A stretch of 37,525 bases of DNA. Source: Clostridiales bacterium (GTDB taxonomy: Bacteria > Bacillota > Clostridia > Lachnospirales > Lachnospiraceae). The stretch lies in contig JAQXPY010000130.1 in the NCBI GenBank assembly GCA_029100885.1, forward strand, positions 1-37,525, written 5' to 3'. The position numbers were made by a program, and so were the translations under genes. Positions 27,891 to 37,270 of the stretch are shown here, piece by piece. Numbering within the stretch: position 1 is the first letter of the stretch; each line of letters opens with the position of its first letter. Below the pieces are notes generated by a model. It was not told the origin of the DNA, did no database searches, and was given only the letters and a program-made list of their open reading frames with translations.

Positions 27891-29597
27891 ATGGCACATT
27901 TCAGAAGTGCGGACCTTATGCAGCTTTCCTATAAGGGCTATTTTAAGGCAATGGGATACTCAGATGACGAGCTTTCAGAGAGAAAGCCGAGGATCGGTAT
28001 CGCAAACTCATGGAATCAGCTTGTTCCTGGTCACTACAATCTCAACCAGGTAGCTGAGTATGTTAAGAGGGGCATCTATGAGGCAGGCGGTACAGCATGC
28101 GAGTTTGGTGTAATGGCATGCTGCGACGGCATTGCTCAGGGACATGTAGGTATGAGCTACATTCTTCCTTCAAGAGAGATCATCTGCGACTCTGTTGAGC
28201 TTATGGTTCAGGCTCATCAGCTGGATGCGGTGGTTCTGCTTGCTTCCTGCGACAAGATCGTTCCGGGCATGATCATGGCAGCAGCAAGACTTAACGTTCC
28301 GGCTATCCTTATCAACGGCGGTCCTATGCTCAGCGGTATTGAGTTTGACGGAAGAAAGTCAGACGGAACAGCACCGGATGAGGCTATGGGTATGCTTTCG
28401 GCAGGCAAGATCACACAGGAAGATCTGGATACACTTGTTGATGCATGCTGCCCTGGCTGCGGATCGTGCTCATTCTTCGGAACAGCAAATACAATGGGAT
28501 GCGCTATCGAGGCTCTCGGTATGTCACTCTCAGGCAGCGCTGTTATTCCGGCAGTATATTCAGACAGACTCAGATATGCATTCAAGACAGGTCAGAAGAT
28601 CGTTGAGCTGACAATGAAGGACATTCGTCCTCGCGATATCATCACAAAGCAGTCCATCAGAAACTCCATTATCGCTACAATGGCAGTCTGCGGATCAACA
28701 AACGCATGTCTCCATCTTCCGGCTATAGCTATGGAAGCAGGCATCAAGGATTGGGATGTTATTGACGAGTTCGACAAGCTCAACAAGAAGACTCCTCAGC
28801 TTGCACGTATTTATCCGGCATCCGACTGGTCGCTTGAGGACTTCTATAAGGCAGGCGGTATGCAGAGAGTAATGCGCAACCTCGGCGATCTTCTTGATAC
28901 AAGCGTTATGACAGTTGACTGCTGCACTCTCGGAGAGGCTCTTTCAAAGGCTAAGTTCATCTATCCTGAAAATCCTGACCTCATTAAGACAAGAGAGAAT
29001 CCGTTTGCACCTACAGGCGGAATTGCAGTGCTCAGAGGAAATATCTGTCCGGATACAGGTATCACAAAGCCGGGTGCATATGATCCTTGCATGTATGACT
29101 TCACAGGTACGGCTATCTGCTTTGACTGTGAGGAGGATGCTGAGGAGGCTATCCTTGCGGGTAAGGTTAAGCCGGGTCATGTTGTGGTAGTAAGATATGA
29201 GGGTCCTAAGGGCGGTCCTGGTATGAGAGAGATGTACAAGGCTATGAAGTATCTCTATGGACAGGGCCTCAACAAGTGTACAGCACTTATCACAGACGGA
29301 CGTTTCTCCGGAACAAACAACGGATGCTTTGTTGGTCATATTTCTCCTGAGGCAGCTGACGGCGGTCCTCTGGCTCTGCTTAAGGACGGAGATACTATCC
29401 ACCTTGATGTTATGAACGGCATCCTGGAGGCAGTTGATGTTACTCCTGAGGAGTTTGCAGAGAGAAAGAAGAACTGGAAGAGGCCTGCAAAGGACATCCC
29501 TAACGGATATCTCAGGCTCTATTCAAAGGTTGCTTCTTCAGCAGCTAAGGGTGCTGTGATCGACGAGGAACAGATCTACTCAAAGGCAGAGGGCTGA
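27891..29597 (+). CDS. IlvD/Edd family dehydratase (dihydroxy-acid or sugar-acid dehydratase)
   Basis: ASCDKIVPGMIMAAARL, CCPGCGSCSFFGTANTM, DGRFSGTNNGCFVGHISPEAADGGPL; SD aggggg. Confidence 0.88.
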   Translation: MAHFRSADLMQLSYKGYFKAMGYSDDELSERKPRIGIANSWNQLVPGHYNLNQVAEYVKRGIYEAGGTACEFGVMACCDGIAQGHVGMSYILPSREIICDSVELMVQAHQLDAVVLLASCDKIVPGMIMAAARLNVPAILINGGPMLSGIEFDGRKSDGTAPDEAMGMLSAGKITQEDLDTLVDACCPGCGSCSFFGTANTMGCAIEALGMSLSGSAVIPAVYSDRLRYAFKTGQKIVELTMKDIRPRDIITKQSIRNSIIATMAVCGSTNACLHLPAIAMEAGIKDWDVIDEFDKLNKKTPQLARIYPASDWSLEDFYKAGGMQRVMRNLGDLLDTSVMTVDCCTLGEALSKAKFIYPENPDLIKTRENPFAPTGGIAVLRGNICPDTGITKPGAYDPCMYDFTGTAICFDCEEDAEEAILAGKVKPGHVVVVRYEGPKGGPGMREMYKAMKYLYGQGLNKCTALITDGRFSGTNNGCFVGHISPEAADGGPLALLKDGDTIHLDVMNGILEAVDVTPEEFAERKKNWKRPAKDIPNGYLRLYSKVASSAAKGAVIDEEQIYSKAEG

Positions 29598-29637
29598 TCT
29601 GAGAGGTCTCTCGGTCATTGGTCCGAATATTGAAAAC

Positions 29638-29695
29638 ATACTCCGCTATGTAAAAGCTGTTATTGCTTTTTTAATAGCGGAGTATTATTGTTTTT
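29638..29695 (+). terminator. Intrinsic terminator after ilvD-like gene
   Basis: atactccgctat ... atagcggagtat (12 bp perfect) plus inner aaaagc/gctttt, then TATTGTTTTT. Confidence 0.85.
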
Positions 29696-29720
29696 ACAGC
29701 AGCAGGTATAGTAACAGTAA

Positions 29721-30674
29721 ATGGATGATCGTTTGAAAGGCAGGAAGAATATCTGTATGATGACCAAGACTTGTTGGGTACTCAGGAAAGTACTGTGCTC
29801 TTTTCTTTTTGCGGCAGTCGGTTTATGGACTTTGAATGCGAATATGCTGCATGTACAGGCGGAAACAGCCGGGAATGTGATCTATGCATTCGAAAAAACT
29901 GATGAAGTCAGCATACCCGTCAAAGCGAGTACGGATAATATTATATATGCATTTGAGTACTCGCAGAACGGGCCGGGAGGCGGATGGAAGGATCAAGGAA
30001 ACGGGATCTGGAAATTCGTAAAGAACGGATCCGAGCTTTCCGACTGCTGGGAGCTGATAGATGGAAAATGGTATCTTTTCGGGACGGACGGCAGGATGCT
30101 GACAGGCTGGCAGACTGTGAACGGAGTGCAGTATTATCTGTCAGAAAACAGCACCGCGGGACATCCTATGGGCTCCTGCTATATCGGTGAGAAGACTCCG
30201 GACGGCTGCACGGTGGATGAAAGAGGGGCCATGATCCATAACCCTAATACCCTGACGGAGGGTCTCGTCAGGGCAAATCCTTACGGAAATCAGACATGTG
30301 TCGAGCTTTCCCTGTCCGAGCAGAGGATATATGTTTATCAGGGAGCCGAGCTGGTTCTGACCTCGCCTTGTGTTACCGGAAATGTTGCAGGAGGACATGC
30401 CACACCTGCCGGTGATTATAAGATCTTTGCCAAAGAGGAAAACAGAACGCTCAGAGGCTATAACGACGACGGAACAAAATATAATGCCTTTGTGAACTTC
30501 TGGATGCCTTTTAACGGGGGAATAGGCTTTCATGATGCTAACTGGAGAAACAGCTACGGCGGAGACATATATGTATCCGGAGGCTCCCACGGCTGTGTAA
30601 ACCTGCCTTACGACAGAGCGGCCGCACTTTACGGCATGGCCTACATAGGCATGCCTGTTCATGTTCACAACTGA
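29721..30674 (+). CDS. Secreted L,D-transpeptidase (YkuD) with cell-wall-binding repeats
   Basis: Signal-like N-terminus, GWKDQGNGIWKFVKNGSELSDCWELIDGKWYLFGTDGRMLTGWQ repeats, catalytic GGSHGCVNLP. Confidence 0.9.
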   Translation: MDDRLKGRKNICMMTKTCWVLRKVLCSFLFAAVGLWTLNANMLHVQAETAGNVIYAFEKTDEVSIPVKASTDNIIYAFEYSQNGPGGGWKDQGNGIWKFVKNGSELSDCWELIDGKWYLFGTDGRMLTGWQTVNGVQYYLSENSTAGHPMGSCYIGEKTPDGCTVDERGAMIHNPNTLTEGLVRANPYGNQTCVELSLSEQRIYVYQGAELVLTSPCVTGNVAGGHATPAGDYKIFAKEENRTLRGYNDDGTKYNAFVNFWMPFNGGIGFHDANWRNSYGGDIYVSGGSHGCVNLPYDRAAALYGMAYIGMPVHVHN

Positions 30675-30722
30675 AAAGCAATATAAGATTCAAATTAATA
30701 ATTATAAGAAATCAACAGCATA

Positions 30723-30803
30723 TTCATGATCGAAGAACGGAACAGTATGTTCATGATCAAAGAACAGAACGTCATGTTCGTGATCGAAGAACGGATGTAT
30801 ATG
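30723..30803 (+). repeat. 27-bp tandem repeat, 3 copies
   Basis: ttcatgatcgaagaacggaacagtatg / ttcatgatcaaagaacagaacgtcatg / ttcgtgatcgaagaacggatgtatatg. Confidence 0.92.
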
Positions 30804-30834
30804 CTATAAAACAAAATTGTCTGTATAAATATTT

Positions 30835-31758
30835 ATGTCGGAATTCAACAATCTGATTGAGCTTCAGATGATGATGTGTCTGCTTATGGCAGTCGGAGCT
30901 CTGTTTAGAAAGATCAACCTGATAACAAAAGAAGGAAAGTCGGTGCTGACGGACCTGATCATATACTACCTGCTTCCGTGCAGCATCATCCGGTCCTTCT
31001 GGGTGGAGTTTGACAGCACCATTATCAGCGCAGGACTGACAGTGTTTCTGATGTCTGTCGGAATACAGGTGGGCTGCAGCCTCGTAAGCGCATTCTGTTA
31101 TAACAGTATTCAAAAGGAGCAGAGGGTCATAATGCAGTACGGAACCATTTGCTCCAACGCAGGCATACTGGGCAATCCCTTAGCCGAAGGTCTGTACGGT
31201 CCGCTGGGTCTGCTGTATGCGTCCATATATACGATTCCCCAGCGAATAGCTATGTGGTCCGAGGGAGTCTCGTTTTTTACCGAATCGCCGGACAAGCTGA
31301 CACTGGTAAAAAAAGTCATTACCCATCCGTGTGTTATTGCATGTATGATCGGAATCGTAATGATGCTTTCGGGAATCCGTTTTCCGGGCTTTGTTTCCAG
31401 AGCGGTGGATGCTTCCGCCGACTGTCTGACAGCGGTCTCAATGATATTTGTCGGGACGGTTCTCTACGAAGCCGGACTTAAAAATGTGATATCCGCTCTT
31501 TCTTTGCTGTACTCGGCAATAAGGCTTTTTATCATACCGCTTATTACCATGGCTGTGTGCATGGTGATAGGCACAGACAAGTTAGCGGGAAGCGTCTGTG
31601 TCATACTGGCAGCCATGCCGGCAGGCAACACTACAGCTATCATGGCCGCAAAATACGGCGGAGATGAGGAATTTGCCACCCAGCTCGTTCTGCTTACAAC
31701 AGTGCTTTCCATGGTTCTGCTCCCGGTATGGAGTCTGGTACTGGATAAGGTGCTGTGA
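30835..31758 (+). CDS. AEC family (auxin efflux carrier-like) transporter
   Basis: Multiple TM segments; GILGNPLAEGLYG; AAMPAGNTTAIMAAKYGGDEEFATQLVLLTTVLS. Confidence 0.88.
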   Translation: MSEFNNLIELQMMMCLLMAVGALFRKINLITKEGKSVLTDLIIYYLLPCSIIRSFWVEFDSTIISAGLTVFLMSVGIQVGCSLVSAFCYNSIQKEQRVIMQYGTICSNAGILGNPLAEGLYGPLGLLYASIYTIPQRIAMWSEGVSFFTESPDKLTLVKKVITHPCVIACMIGIVMMLSGIRFPGFVSRAVDASADCLTAVSMIFVGTVLYEAGLKNVISALSLLYSAIRLFIIPLITMAVCMVIGTDKLAGSVCVILAAMPAGNTTAIMAAKYGGDEEFATQLVLLTTVLSMVLLPVWSLVLDKVL

Positions 31759-31797
31759 GCCCTGGGGCATGGACACAGAATAAAACAAAAAATCCAC

Positions 31798-31826
31798 TTG
31801 AACTTATCTTTGGGGTTTGTTAGTAT
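31798..31826 (+). promoter_or_regulatory. Possible carAB promoter TTGAAC-17-TAGTAT
   Basis: Direct reading; moderate match to consensus. Confidence 0.4.
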
Positions 31827-31950
31827 AGTCGGAAGAATACACGAGCGGTCAGATGAGTATTATTCTAAAAGGAATAAATATACGGGCGGCTGAATATTAT
31901 TCTAAAACGAAATCAGTTTTATATTGTATTAATTATGGAAGTAGTTACAA

Positions 31951-31985
31951 AGAGGTAACAGCGTCTGCTGTTATCTCTTTTTTTA
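31951..31985 (+). terminator. Intrinsic terminator/attenuator in the carA leader
   Basis: agaggtaacagc-gtct-gctgttatctct (12 bp, one G-U) followed by eight T, ending about 17 nt before the carA ATG. Confidence 0.8.
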
Positions 31986-32001
31986 TGGCTGGGGGTAAAA
32001 G

Positions 32002-33078
32002 ATGCAGAAGGCATATCTTGTGTTAAGCAACGGAAGGATCTTTGAAGGAAAACGAATCGGCGCAGACAGGGATTCGATCGGAGAGGTCGTATTCACCACC
32101 GGTGTCGAGGGATATCTTGAGACATTGACAGATCCGAGCTATGCGGGGCAGATGATCGTTCAGACATTTCCTCTCATAGGAAATTACGGAGTCATAGAGG
32201 AGGATTTTGAGGGCGGAACCTTCGCCAGAGGATATATTGTAAGAGAGCTCTGTGATACACCGTCCAACTTCAGATGTCAATATACGCTGGAGGAGTTTCT
32301 TAAGAAGAAGGATATTCCCGGGATCGCCGGAATAGATACGAGAGAGCTTACCAGGATCATCAGAGAAAACGGCTGCATGAACGCGGCTATTCTGAGTGCG
32401 CCTCCTTCAGAGACCGATATGCAGAAAATAAACAGCTATAAGGTATCCGGAGTGGTGGAGGAGACCGGGATTCGGGAGAAGCAGGTTCTGCCGTCGGAGT
32501 GCGGGGAAAGCTTCAGAGTCACACTTATCGATTACGGTGCCAAGCGAAATATCGCCAGATCCCTCTGCAGGAGAGGCTGCTGCGTGACAGTTGTTCCTCA
32601 CACCATGACTGCAGAGGAAATACTTGCCGATGCACCTGACGGTGTAATGCTTTCGAACGGCCCGGGAGATCCGGCTGAAAATACCTTCTGCATAGAACAG
32701 ATAAAGAAGCTGATAGGAAAGCTGCCGATCTTCGGAATATGCCTCGGTCATCAGCTTACAGCCATTGCCATGGGCGGAAGCACAGTGAAGCTGAAATACG
32801 GTCATCACGGTGCAAATCAGCCTGTAAGAAGGCATGACGGCTCACGAACCTACATAACAAGTCAGAATCATAACTTTGCAGTGGTGTCTGACAGCCTTGC
32901 CGGGGTAGGAAAGGAAATATTTTCAAATGCCAATGACGGCAGCTGTGAGGGAATGGAATACCCCGGAAAAAAATGCTTTACCGTCCAGTTCCATCCCGAG
33001 GCCTGCGGAGGACCTAAGGATACGGAGTTTCTGTTTGACAGATTCATTGAGATGATGGAGGAAGAAAAAAATGCCTAA
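32002..33078 (+). CDS. carA: Carbamoyl-phosphate synthase small subunit
   Basis: FTTGVEGYLETLTDPSYAGQM, GICLGHQLTAIAMG, VQFHPEACGGPKDTEFLFDRF; SD gggggt. Confidence 0.96.
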   Translation: MQKAYLVLSNGRIFEGKRIGADRDSIGEVVFTTGVEGYLETLTDPSYAGQMIVQTFPLIGNYGVIEEDFEGGTFARGYIVRELCDTPSNFRCQYTLEEFLKKKDIPGIAGIDTRELTRIIRENGCMNAAILSAPPSETDMQKINSYKVSGVVEETGIREKQVLPSECGESFRVTLIDYGAKRNIARSLCRRGCCVTVVPHTMTAEEILADAPDGVMLSNGPGDPAENTFCIEQIKKLIGKLPIFGICLGHQLTAIAMGGSTVKLKYGHHGANQPVRRHDGSRTYITSQNHNFAVVSDSLAGVGKEIFSNANDGSCEGMEYPGKKCFTVQFHPEACGGPKDTEFLFDRFIEMMEEEKNA

Positions 33079-36000
33079 GGATAAAACGATCAGAAAGGTT
33101 TTGATGATAGGCTCAGGACCAATTATCATCGGACAGGCAGCGGAGTTTGATTATGCGGGAGCCCAGGCCTGCCGCGTACTCAGGGAGGAAGGAATAAACG
33201 TCGTCCTCGTCAACTCCAATCCGGCGACCATCATGACAGACAAGGATCTGGCAGATGAAATATATCTTGAGCCGCTCAATATGGAAACGGTGGAGCGTAT
33301 TATAGAAAAGGAGAGACCGGACGGAATACTTGCCGGTCTAGGAGGACAGACCGGTCTCACCATTGCAATGCAGCTGAAAAAATCCGGTGTTCTGGACAGA
33401 TATAATGTCAGACTGCTGGGCTCAGACATAGATGCTATCGAAAAGGCGGAGGACAGAGAGTTGTTCAAGGAGACGATGAATGCCATCGGTCAGCCTGTGG
33501 TTCCTTCCGATATAGCGGTCTCACCGGAGGAAGCCCTTGCCATTGCAGAAAGGATCGGTTACCCGGTAATAGTACGTCCCGCCTATACGCTCGGAGGAAG
33601 CGGAGGCGGAATCGCACAGAATGAGGATGAGCTCCGGGTGATAGCAGTAAACGGTCTGGATATGTCTCCGATCACCCAGGTCCTTATCGAAAAATGCATC
33701 TCGGGATGGAAGGAGATCGAGTTTGAGACCATGAGAGATGCATTGGGCAATGTCATCGCTGTCTGCTCGATGGAAAATCTCGATCCTGTTGGCATTCACA
33801 CGGGAGACTCGATAGTAACCGCTCCGGCACTGACCCTTTCGGACAAGGAATATCAGATGCTGAGGTCCGCATCACTCGATATGATCAGCGCACTGGGAAT
33901 AGTGGGAGGCTGCAACTGTCAGTTTGCGCTTGATCCGAATAGCTTTGAATATGCTGTAATAGAGGTGAATCCTCGAGTATCCAGATCCTCGGCTCTTGCC
34001 AGCAAGGCTACCGGATATCCTATAGCCAAGATCACCACAAAGATAGCTCTCGGCTATTCTCTTGATGAGATAATGAACGACATTACTAAAAAGACCTGCG
34101 CATGCTTTGAGCCTACGCTGGATTATGTTGTCGTAAAATTCCCAAAGTGGCCGTTTGACAAATTTATGGGCTCCAGCAGAAAGCTTGGCACTCAGATGAA
34201 GGCCACAGGAGAGGTAATGGCGATAGCCAACAGCTTTGAAATGGCTTTGATGAAGGCGGTCAGAGGCTCGGAGACAGGCTTCGATACGTTAAATGCTCCG
34301 CCGCTCAGTGATAAGCCTGTAATGGAGAGGGTGGCAGAGCAGAATGACCGCAGGATATTTACAATATTTGAGGCATTAAAGGCAGGACATACGCCGGAAG
34401 AGATCCATGAACTCACCCTGATAGACATGTTCTTCTTGAACAAGCTTAAGAAACTGGCGGATTTTGAGCTTGCCATAGAGGGAAGAGCTGAGGACAAAGC
34501 TGCCGGGGCACAGCTTACCGGTGAGGAGTATGAGCTGGGAAAGAGATATGGATATACGGATGCGGCTCTGTCAAGGCTCAGCGGTATTCCGCAGCCGCAG
34601 CTTCCGGGCAAGGCCTTCAGCTATAAGATGGTGGATACCTGCGGCGCCGAATTCGATGCGGCTACCCCGTATTTTTATTCCACGACGGATACGGAATGCG
34701 AGTCCCGCAAATTTACAAGGAGCAGCAAGGAAGTGGTAATGGTACTGGGCTCCGGACCTATCAGAATAGGTCAGGGAATAGAGTTCGATTACTCCTCCGT
34801 ACACTGTGTATGGACCCTGCAGCAGCTGGGTTATGATGTTGTCAGAGTCAACAACAATCCGGAAACCGTATCTACCGATTATGACACGGCGGACAGACTG
34901 TATTTCGAGGCTCTTACCCCTGAGGATGTTATGAACATCATCAATGTGGAAAAGCCTATCGGTGTTGTGGTGGCATTCGGCGGACAGACTGCCATCAAGC
35001 TGACTAATTATCTGGATTCCAGGGGGATCAGGATCCTCGGAACCAGCGCAGAGGGAATCGACACCGCCGAGGACAGGGAGAAGTTTGACAGGCTGCTTGA
35101 AAACTTCGGCATTACAAGGCCTAAGGGAATGGGCGTTAATTCGGTTCAGGAGGCCGTGGACGCGGCCGAAAAGCTGGGATATCCGGTGCTGCTTCGACCA
35201 AGCTACGTTATCGGCGGACAGAATATGACGATATCCTATGATGACGAGCATACCAGAAGGTACATGGAGACTATCTTAAGCGGCGGCATTGAAAATCCTG
35301 TACTGGTAGATAAATATATGCCGGGAACCGAGCTGGAGGTGGATGTTATCTCCGACGGTGAGGATGTACTTATTCCGGGAATAATGGAGCATATCGAGAG
35401 AGCGGGAGTACATTCGGGAGACTCCATTGCCGTATATCCACCGTACAATCTGAGTGATAAATTCCTGAAGATCATCTGCGAAAGCTCGGAAAAGCTGGCT
35501 CTGGCACTGGGAACAAGGGGACTTGTAAATATTCAGTATCTTATATATGACGGAAAGCTATATGTAATCGAGGTGAATCCAAGAGCCTCCAGAACAGTGC
35601 CTTACATCAGCAAGGTAACAAATGTTCCGATGGTCGATCTGGCCACAAGAGTCATGCTTGGAGCAAAGCTGAAGGATCTGGGATACGGAACCGGACTTTA
35701 CAGGACGCCGCCTTACTGCGCCGTAAAGGTTCCTGTATTCTCCTTTGAAAAGCTCACGGATGCCAACTCCATTCTCGGTCCGGAAATGAAATCCACCGGA
35801 GAGGTGCTGGGAATAGGCAAGACCATATCCGAGGCATTGTACAAGGGACTCATAGCGGCAGGCTTTACTGTTCCTCCGGCTGACAGCAGAACGAAGCCGG
35901 GAGTGCTGCTGTCCGTTGAAGCAAATGATTATCCGGAGATCATGGGAGTAGCAAAGAGATTTTACGATCTGGGCATGGAGCTGTATGCCACCTCCGGAAC

Positions 36001-37147
36001 TGCTAAGGTGATCAGGCAGATGGGCATTACGGTCAAGGCTGTGGAGAACGCCTCGGAGAGCGGAGATATTTACGACCTGATCGAGAACAAGCGTCTCAGT
36101 TATATAATCTATACCGGAACTGACAGGGACGAGAGGATAGGAAGCTATACGGCGCTCCACAGGAAGGCGATGGCGACAGGGATTCCTTGTCTGACAAGTC
36201 TGGACACCGCAGGAGCGCTGGCGAAGATGCTGGAAAGCCGATTCAGCATTTACAACACGGAGCTTGTTGATATAAACAGCATGCGCGAAGAGCATCTCAA
36301 GGTGCATTTCACAAAAATGCAGGCCGCAGGAAATGATTATATATTTATCGAGAACTTTGACGGCAGCATAACCTGCCCTGAGTCCCTCTGCGTTAATCTC
36401 TGCACACAGCACTATGGCATCGGAGCGGACGGAATAGTTCTCATAGAGAATTCAGAGCTCTGTGATGTATCCATCAGAACCTTCAACCGTGACGGAAGCA
36501 ACGGAGGAATGGCCGGAAACAACATGCGCTGCGTCGCAAAATACCTGTATGACAACGGCATAGTCGACAGCTCAAGGGAGACGGTGACCATCGAGATGTC
36601 AGGAAAGGCCCATGAACTGTATCTAAACTTCAGGGACGGAAAGGTAAGCTCGGTGACAGCGGATATGGGAAGCATCAGCTTTGAGGCAGATAAGGTTCCG
36701 GTAGTATTCAGGGACGGAAGTCCTAAGGTCATCAACAGACTGATAAGAAAGCTGGATGAGGATTTCAGGATCACTTGTCTTTCGGTGGGAAATCCGCATT
36801 GTGTTACCTTCTGCGACAACATAGATAATCTGGAGCTGGAGAAGCTGGGACCTTCCTTTGAATACGCGGGAATTTTCCCTGAGAGGGTCAATACCGAATT
36901 TGTAAGGGTGGTAAACAGAAATACCCTGCGAATGAGGGTATGGGAGCGAGGAAGCGGAGAGACTCTGGCCTGCGGAACAGGCGCCTGTGCCGCCGTGGCT
37001 GCCGCAGCCGTAAACGGATATTGTGACGAGGGAACCGATGTGACTGTAAAGGTACTCGGAGGAGACCTTGTTGTAAACTATACACCCGAGCGAGTCCTGC
37101 TGACAGGCTCCGTGGTCAAGGTATTCGAGGGAGAGTTTGAATACTGA
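33071..37147 (+). CDS. carB: Fusion: carbamoyl-phosphate synthase large subunit (CarB, ~1-1070) + diaminopimelate epimerase-like domain (DapF, ~1071-1358)
   Basis: CarB duplicated ATP-grasp domains and MGS-like domain ending DTAGALAKMLES; then KMQAAGNDYIFIE, YGIGADGIVLIE, GNPHCVTFC, ERGSGETLACGTGACAAVAAA of DapF, in one uninterrupted frame. Confidence 0.94.
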   Translation: MPKDKTIRKVLMIGSGPIIIGQAAEFDYAGAQACRVLREEGINVVLVNSNPATIMTDKDLADEIYLEPLNMETVERIIEKERPDGILAGLGGQTGLTIAMQLKKSGVLDRYNVRLLGSDIDAIEKAEDRELFKETMNAIGQPVVPSDIAVSPEEALAIAERIGYPVIVRPAYTLGGSGGGIAQNEDELRVIAVNGLDMSPITQVLIEKCISGWKEIEFETMRDALGNVIAVCSMENLDPVGIHTGDSIVTAPALTLSDKEYQMLRSASLDMISALGIVGGCNCQFALDPNSFEYAVIEVNPRVSRSSALASKATGYPIAKITTKIALGYSLDEIMNDITKKTCACFEPTLDYVVVKFPKWPFDKFMGSSRKLGTQMKATGEVMAIANSFEMALMKAVRGSETGFDTLNAPPLSDKPVMERVAEQNDRRIFTIFEALKAGHTPEEIHELTLIDMFFLNKLKKLADFELAIEGRAEDKAAGAQLTGEEYELGKRYGYTDAALSRLSGIPQPQLPGKAFSYKMVDTCGAEFDAATPYFYSTTDTECESRKFTRSSKEVVMVLGSGPIRIGQGIEFDYSSVHCVWTLQQLGYDVVRVNNNPETVSTDYDTADRLYFEALTPEDVMNIINVEKPIGVVVAFGGQTAIKLTNYLDSRGIRILGTSAEGIDTAEDREKFDRLLENFGITRPKGMGVNSVQEAVDAAEKLGYPVLLRPSYVIGGQNMTISYDDEHTRRYMETILSGGIENPVLVDKYMPGTELEVDVISDGEDVLIPGIMEHIERAGVHSGDSIAVYPPYNLSDKFLKIICESSEKLALALGTRGLVNIQYLIYDGKLYVIEVNPRASRTVPYISKVTNVPMVDLATRVMLGAKLKDLGYGTGLYRTPPYCAVKVPVFSFEKLTDANSILGPEMKSTGEVLGIGKTISEALYKGLIAAGFTVPPADSRTKPGVLLSVEANDYPEIMGVAKRFYDLGMELYATSGTAKVIRQMGITVKAVENASESGDIYDLIENKRLSYIIYTGTDRDERIGSYTALHRKAMATGIPCLTSLDTAGALAKMLESRFSIYNTELVDINSMREEHLKVHFTKMQAAGNDYIFIENFDGSITCPESLCVNLCTQHYGIGADGIVLIENSELCDVSIRTFNRDGSNGGMAGNNMRCVAKYLYDNGIVDSSRETVTIEMSGKAHELYLNFRDGKVSSVTADMGSISFEADKVPVVFRDGSPKVINRLIRKLDEDFRITCLSVGNPHCVTFCDNIDNLELEKLGPSFEYAGIFPERVNTEFVRVVNRNTLRMRVWERGSGETLACGTGACAAVAAAAVNGYCDEGTDVTVKVLGGDLVVNYTPERVLLTGSVVKVFEGEFEY

Positions 37148-37180
37148 TACTTCTGAATAACCGGTATCTCCGAAATAAAA

Positions 37181-37236
37181 ATGCCGCAGAGAGAATGCCG
37201 CAGAGAGAATGCCGCAGAGAGGATACTGCAGAGAGT
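37181..37236 (+). repeat. 14-bp tandem repeat, 4 copies (atgccgcagagaga)
   Basis: Copies at 37181, 37195, 37209, 37223; the first two identical, the last degenerate. Confidence 0.9.
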
Positions 37237-37237
37237 A

Positions 37238-37266
37238 TTGACATTTGCACTGAAAGCTCTGATTAT
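37238..37266 (+). promoter_or_regulatory. Putative promoter TTGACA-17-GATTAT
   Basis: Direct reading, directly after the 14-bp repeats. Confidence 0.5.
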
Positions 37267-37270
37267 CGAT

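Noticed and set aside
35558-36412. 284-aa antisense ORF opposite carB-dapF
   Set aside because: Antisense to highly conserved CarB/DapF sequence; no domain recognised, likely a codon-usage shadow.
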